Assembly (NCBI RefSeq): GCF_011386835.1
Contig: NC_088809.1
Span: 4,101,001-4,165,000 of the forward strand
Direction of reading: 5' to 3'
Source of the DNA: Chrysemys picta bellii
Lineage: Eukaryota; Chordata; Testudines; Emydidae
DNA: 64,000 nucleotides
Each line of letters starts with the position of its first letter. Position 1 is the first letter of the stretch. The notes under the pieces are model-generated. The model was given only the letters and a program-made list of their open reading frames with translations, was not told the DNA's origin and did not search any database. Position numbers and translations under genes: made by a program. Positions 60,401 to 64,000 of this stretch are shown piece by piece.

Positions 60401-62399
60401 GGGGGTTTGTAGAAAGCCTAGAAGCCCAATGGAAGGAGCTCAGTGTGAACAGATCTTGTCAGCCCTTTCCTAGCCTGTGCCGGTCAGGCTGTCACTGTAG
60501 GCTTGAAAATTACAAACATGTTTTAAACAAGGATTGGAAAATCCATGGTGCCCTTTAACTCCCCTGGCAGGGCCCAGGAGGAAGGGGTCTGTGTCTCCCT
60601 TCCAGGCACCCAAAGCAGGCGGCTGTCCCAGGGAATCGCCGAGCATGGGGCAGGTGCAAAGCCTCCCATGGCTGTGTAACATACGTGCATGTGCCCAGTC
60701 CCCGTGCGCACACCCAGCCCTTAGTGCTCCCCTCAGGGCCGCATGGGGCCTGGAGCAAGTCAGTTCCCTCCTGAGCTCCATTGCACACAGAGGGGAGCCT
60801 ACTGTCCCACCCCTGCGGCTCCCTCCCCCACTCCAGGGGCGTGCGCTGCTCTCCGTGACACACACGTCCATCTCTCTCACACGCCGTACCCCGCCCCCAC
60901 TAACATCATCCCCCTCCCCGGCTCAGCCCGGCTCTCTGAATAACCTCCTTGTTAGAAAGGCGTGTATTAGAACGGTGCTGTGCTCGCGCCCCTCCCCTGT
61001 AGCCTCTGGAGCGTTTTCTTCCCTAGCCCTCTTGCTCGCTGGCAGTAGCTGAAACACTGATGCTTATTCATGCTGCTGCCAGCTTCCCAGCCTCTATGAG
61101 TGGGGGAGCATCCTGAAAGTCCCATTCATCACCTTCTCAATAGCTCCGACTGCCGGCTCCATGGCCATCCCTGCATTGCCGGTGGCCCTGCTCAGCCCTG
61201 GCTCTGCAGCTTACAATGCGGCCTGCGCGGGCGCCGCCCACTTCTCTCCCGGCGCCTCTGAGGCCCATTTGCATTTATTAGAAGGTTGCAGTGGTTTTGC
61301 AACAGTCCAATAAAGGGTGGGAACTCCTGCTGCCTTGCGTCTGGGCTGGCTCTTGTGACTCACGAGCCGGCTTCATCTTCAGGCCCATCAGCCGGTTCCA
61401 GGTCGGAAGAAGCGCAGGTTGGAAACGTCTGGGGAAAATGCGGTGCTAAGGCCCTCAGCAGTTTCACAGAAACAAAGCCGCAGAGACTGGTCAGTCATTC
61501 CTCCCCTGCCACATCCACCATCGAACTGGCTGCTCTCGAAACCCCCCGCATTATAAATTACCTTCCGTGGCTGGTCACAGCTAAGTGCTGCAGGCTACCC
61601 AGCTGACTAAAAAAATTTTTATTACCGCTGTTGAAAAAATGACTCTGGAAAAAGGCCCAATTTCAGATGCTGCACATTCTGGGTTTGGCCACATTAACTG
61701 GAGCGCAGAAAAAAGCATCCTACTATGGTGCTTGGAGCCAGGAGTGAGAAATGAATCACTCCAGCCCTGGCTTTGTAATTCCGCAGCTCTGGCAGTGACA
61801 AATTGGTTTTTACCCTTTCCCCAGAGCTCTGATTTCCCTGCACGCATTGACCAAAATTAATGCAACCCCTGCTGCACATGCCCCCACCAAGCAGCGCTCT
61901 GGTTGGATTCATTACAGCCTCCGCGTGTGTCTGGGGACATCTTGGACGAGGCTCTATTGTTCCAGGATTCTCTCCAAAATATGTTGTTGAATTGTCATTC
62001 TTTAATTGGTTGTGTGCTCGCGTACCTTCCGCGAGCTCAGATGTCACGTCTGTTCCTTGGCTCTGCGCCTCTGACATTTCACACCCTTCCATTCGTGCTT
62101 TGCTCTTCTCTGGCACCTTGTGTCCGATGATCACAAAGCATTTCACAAACCACAGCGATATTGGTACTGAAACCAGTATGATGGTTGGTACTACGCGATC
62201 TACCACAACTACGTAGATCTTCATACCCAGAGCTGGAAGAGAACTCAGATTCCCCTGCTCCAAAAGCACAGGCCCTTACCATTTGAGTTAAAGGAAAATC
62301 TCCATTAGCAGCAATCAGCACAGAGCCTGTGTCACACAATTGATCTGTTCTGATCCCATCCAGCAGAGGGCAGTGACATACACACATTGGCCAGCTCAT

Positions 62400-62560
62400 T
62401 CTAGTACTATCCTGTTTTACAGAGGAGGAAACTGAGGCACGGAGTAGTCAGGTGACTTGTCCGAGGCCACATAGTGACCCAGTGGCAGAATGGTGAATAG
62501 AACCTGGAACCCCCTAGCTTCTTGTCCTGTGCTGTAACCACTAGGTTACGCAAAGAGCAG
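62400..62560 (-). mobile_element. MIR-like SINE
   Basis: TTTTACAGAGGAGGAAACTG, AGGTGACTTGTCCGAGGCC and GCTGTAACCACTAGGTTACG, the reverse of core and head. Confidence 0.75.
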
Positions 62561-62624
62561 GGCCATTAGGAAAATTACAGTTTGTACTAATACTAGTCAG
62601 GTGCGGTGGTGCGCAAATTTAATC

Positions 62625-62938
62625 CCATAAGAACGGCCATACTGGGTCAGACCAAAGGTCCATCTAGCCCAGTATCCTGTCTTCTGACAGTGGCCAGTGC
62701 CAGGGGCCTCAGAGGGAACAAACAGAACAGGGAATCATCAAGTGATCCATTCCTTGTCAACCATCCCCAGCCTGTGGCAAACAGAGGCTAGGGACACCAT
62801 CCCTGCCCATCCTGGCTAATAGCCATTGATGGACCTATCCTCCATGAATTTATCTAGTTCTTTTTTGAACCCTCTTATAGTCTTGGCCTTCACAACATCC
62901 TCTGGCAAGGAGTTCCACAGGTTGACTGTGCGTTGTGT
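62625..62938 (-). mobile_element. CR1 LINE 3' end
   Basis: AAGAACGGCCATACTGGGTC, AGTATCCTGTCTTCTGACAG, CCATTGATGGACCTATCC and GCAAGGAGTTCCACAGGTTG are the reverse complement of a turtle CR1 3' end. The copy is well preserved, so relatively young. Confidence 0.88.
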
Positions 62939-64000
62939 GGGAGGCTGAGGCTGGCGGATCGCTCAGGGATTCTGGGCTGTGGTGCTGATCAAGTGTCCGG
63001 TGCCACTGACAGCCTGGCCAGCAGGTGGCTGAAGGACTGGCTGGAACAACACGAATGACGTGTTGTGACCTGCGCTCTCTCTGTGAGGGCTGATGGACCG
63101 ATTGATCAAGGTGACTAACTTTGTACCAGTTTGCTAGACGGACTTGGGCTATTTCACCCAGTGCCCACTGCCTCCCTCCCACTTGAGATGCATGTTGCCC
63201 TGGCCCTCCATGGATCTTGGTCCACCTAAGTCCCAGGCTTGCAATCAGTTGCAGTCGGAGTGGGCAGTGGAGGCACTGTGCACAGGAGGGAGGGAGGGAA
63301 CAGCGTTAGCTGGCAAAGGCTGAAGTATGTCGTGCGAGTACGTGCACGACTGTTCTAACATCTCTCTTGTTCTCTCATGCATGTGCATGGTGGTGGCTGG
63401 GAGGGGGAAGGGGGCCAGTGGAAGGGAGTGTCTATTCATGTCCTGGCTGGGGCAGGGTGGGTGGGTTAAGCAGAGCATTGAGAAGTGAACAGCAAATCCC
63501 TCCAGCCCTCATGGGTCGCCGAGAGGCTGTTGTGTAGCCTACAGCTGACTGGGCACGCTTGAAGCAGCTAAAGAAACAATGGCTTTGTGCTGAGATTGGA
63601 TTTCTGAGCTGGCATGCCATTCTCTCAGGACACGCTAGGCGAGAGCATCCTGGCGTCCTCGGGGAAGGGGGCCTTTACCTCTAGCTCCTTGCTTTTATCT
63701 CGGTAGCCTGGGTGGCACTGACTTGCTCTTGGAGCTTTCTTAGTTGCTCTCCTTGTCTTGTGACAGACAGTTCTGGGCAGAGGAGTGCAAACCCACCTAC
63801 TACTCAGAGCTGGTAGTGGCTGCAGGGCTCAGATGAAACTTTCCTGCATCTCCTGCTTTTCTTTCTTTGGGCTTTATGCTCAGGGGCAGTTGGCCCCAAG
63901 GAGGTCATTCCCACCCCCGCCCATTACAGCTGTCTCCGTTAAGGGTGGTGCAAAGTCTACAAGAGTATGGGGTGTTCTGGCTCAGCCATCCTCATTCCAT

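Larger units (their letters stand above)
57036..64000 (+). other. NXN: NXN intron 7 (5' part)
   Basis: The window ends inside this intron and the terminal exon was not found. It holds MIR-like SINEs and a CR1 3' end. The stretches 57440-62395 and 62940-64000 show no recognisable element; 58400-61300 is GC-rich with several meaningless ORFs. Confidence 0.8.

Noticed and set aside
59113..61052. Several ORFs of 100-172 codons on both strands
   Set aside because: Overlapping frames on both strands in a GC-rich intron, with compositional rather than protein-like sequence.
61694..62269. 191-codon ORF on the - strand
   Set aside because: No recognisable protein family and no splice or start context; open by chance in GC-rich intron.
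57036..64000. Terminal NXN exon
   Set aside because: I looked for a phase-0 exon beginning near DDMTDSL and ending near the C-terminus but found none, so it is placed beyond the window.

Overview
The window is vertebrate genomic DNA, most likely from a cryptodiran (hidden-necked) turtle. It carries the middle of one protein-coding gene, nucleoredoxin (NXN), on the + strand. The turtle assignment is inferred from the repeats: a tRNA-derived SINE with the tortoise/cryptodire-type head, CR1 LINEs whose 3' ends I recognise from turtles, and several short DNA transposons and Penelope-like 3' ends that I know as common in turtles. It was not confirmed by a search.

Gene layout. Positions 1-34531 are the end of a very large intron 1. 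Six internal NXN exons follow at 34532-34649, 36741-36874, 37306-37406, 38228-38334, 52276-52455 and 56911-57035. All have AG/GT boundaries and their phases join without a break, giving 765 nt or 255 codons. Exon 1 (the N-terminal thioredoxin-like region) lies before the window. The terminal exon (about the last 60 residues by comparison with the family) lies beyond position 64000. The exons encode the end of the first thioredoxin-like domain, the catalytic central thioredoxin domain with its CPPC redox site, and much of the C-terminal PDI-like domain. I could support no other gene.

Intron content. The introns are dense with transposable elements: CR1 LINEs on both strands, MIR-like SINEs, hAT-type MITEs (several with exact 8-bp target duplications), elements with Harbinger-like 3-bp target duplications, an L1-like ORF2 remnant, a C-rich minisatellite, and a tandem pair of near-perfect 148-bp palindromic units.

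The most interesting material is a set of short elements that I interpret as 3' ends of Penelope-like retroelements. Five of them have exact target duplications of 11, 12, 13, 13 and 18 bp, so they moved by a target-primed type of mechanism. Three of those five are asymmetric fold-back structures, one with perfect 78-bp arms. The family also carries a motif resembling a hammerhead ribozyme core (CTGANGA, stem, GAAA). A second, unrelated-looking family at 8329-8498 shows the same asymmetric fold-back architecture.
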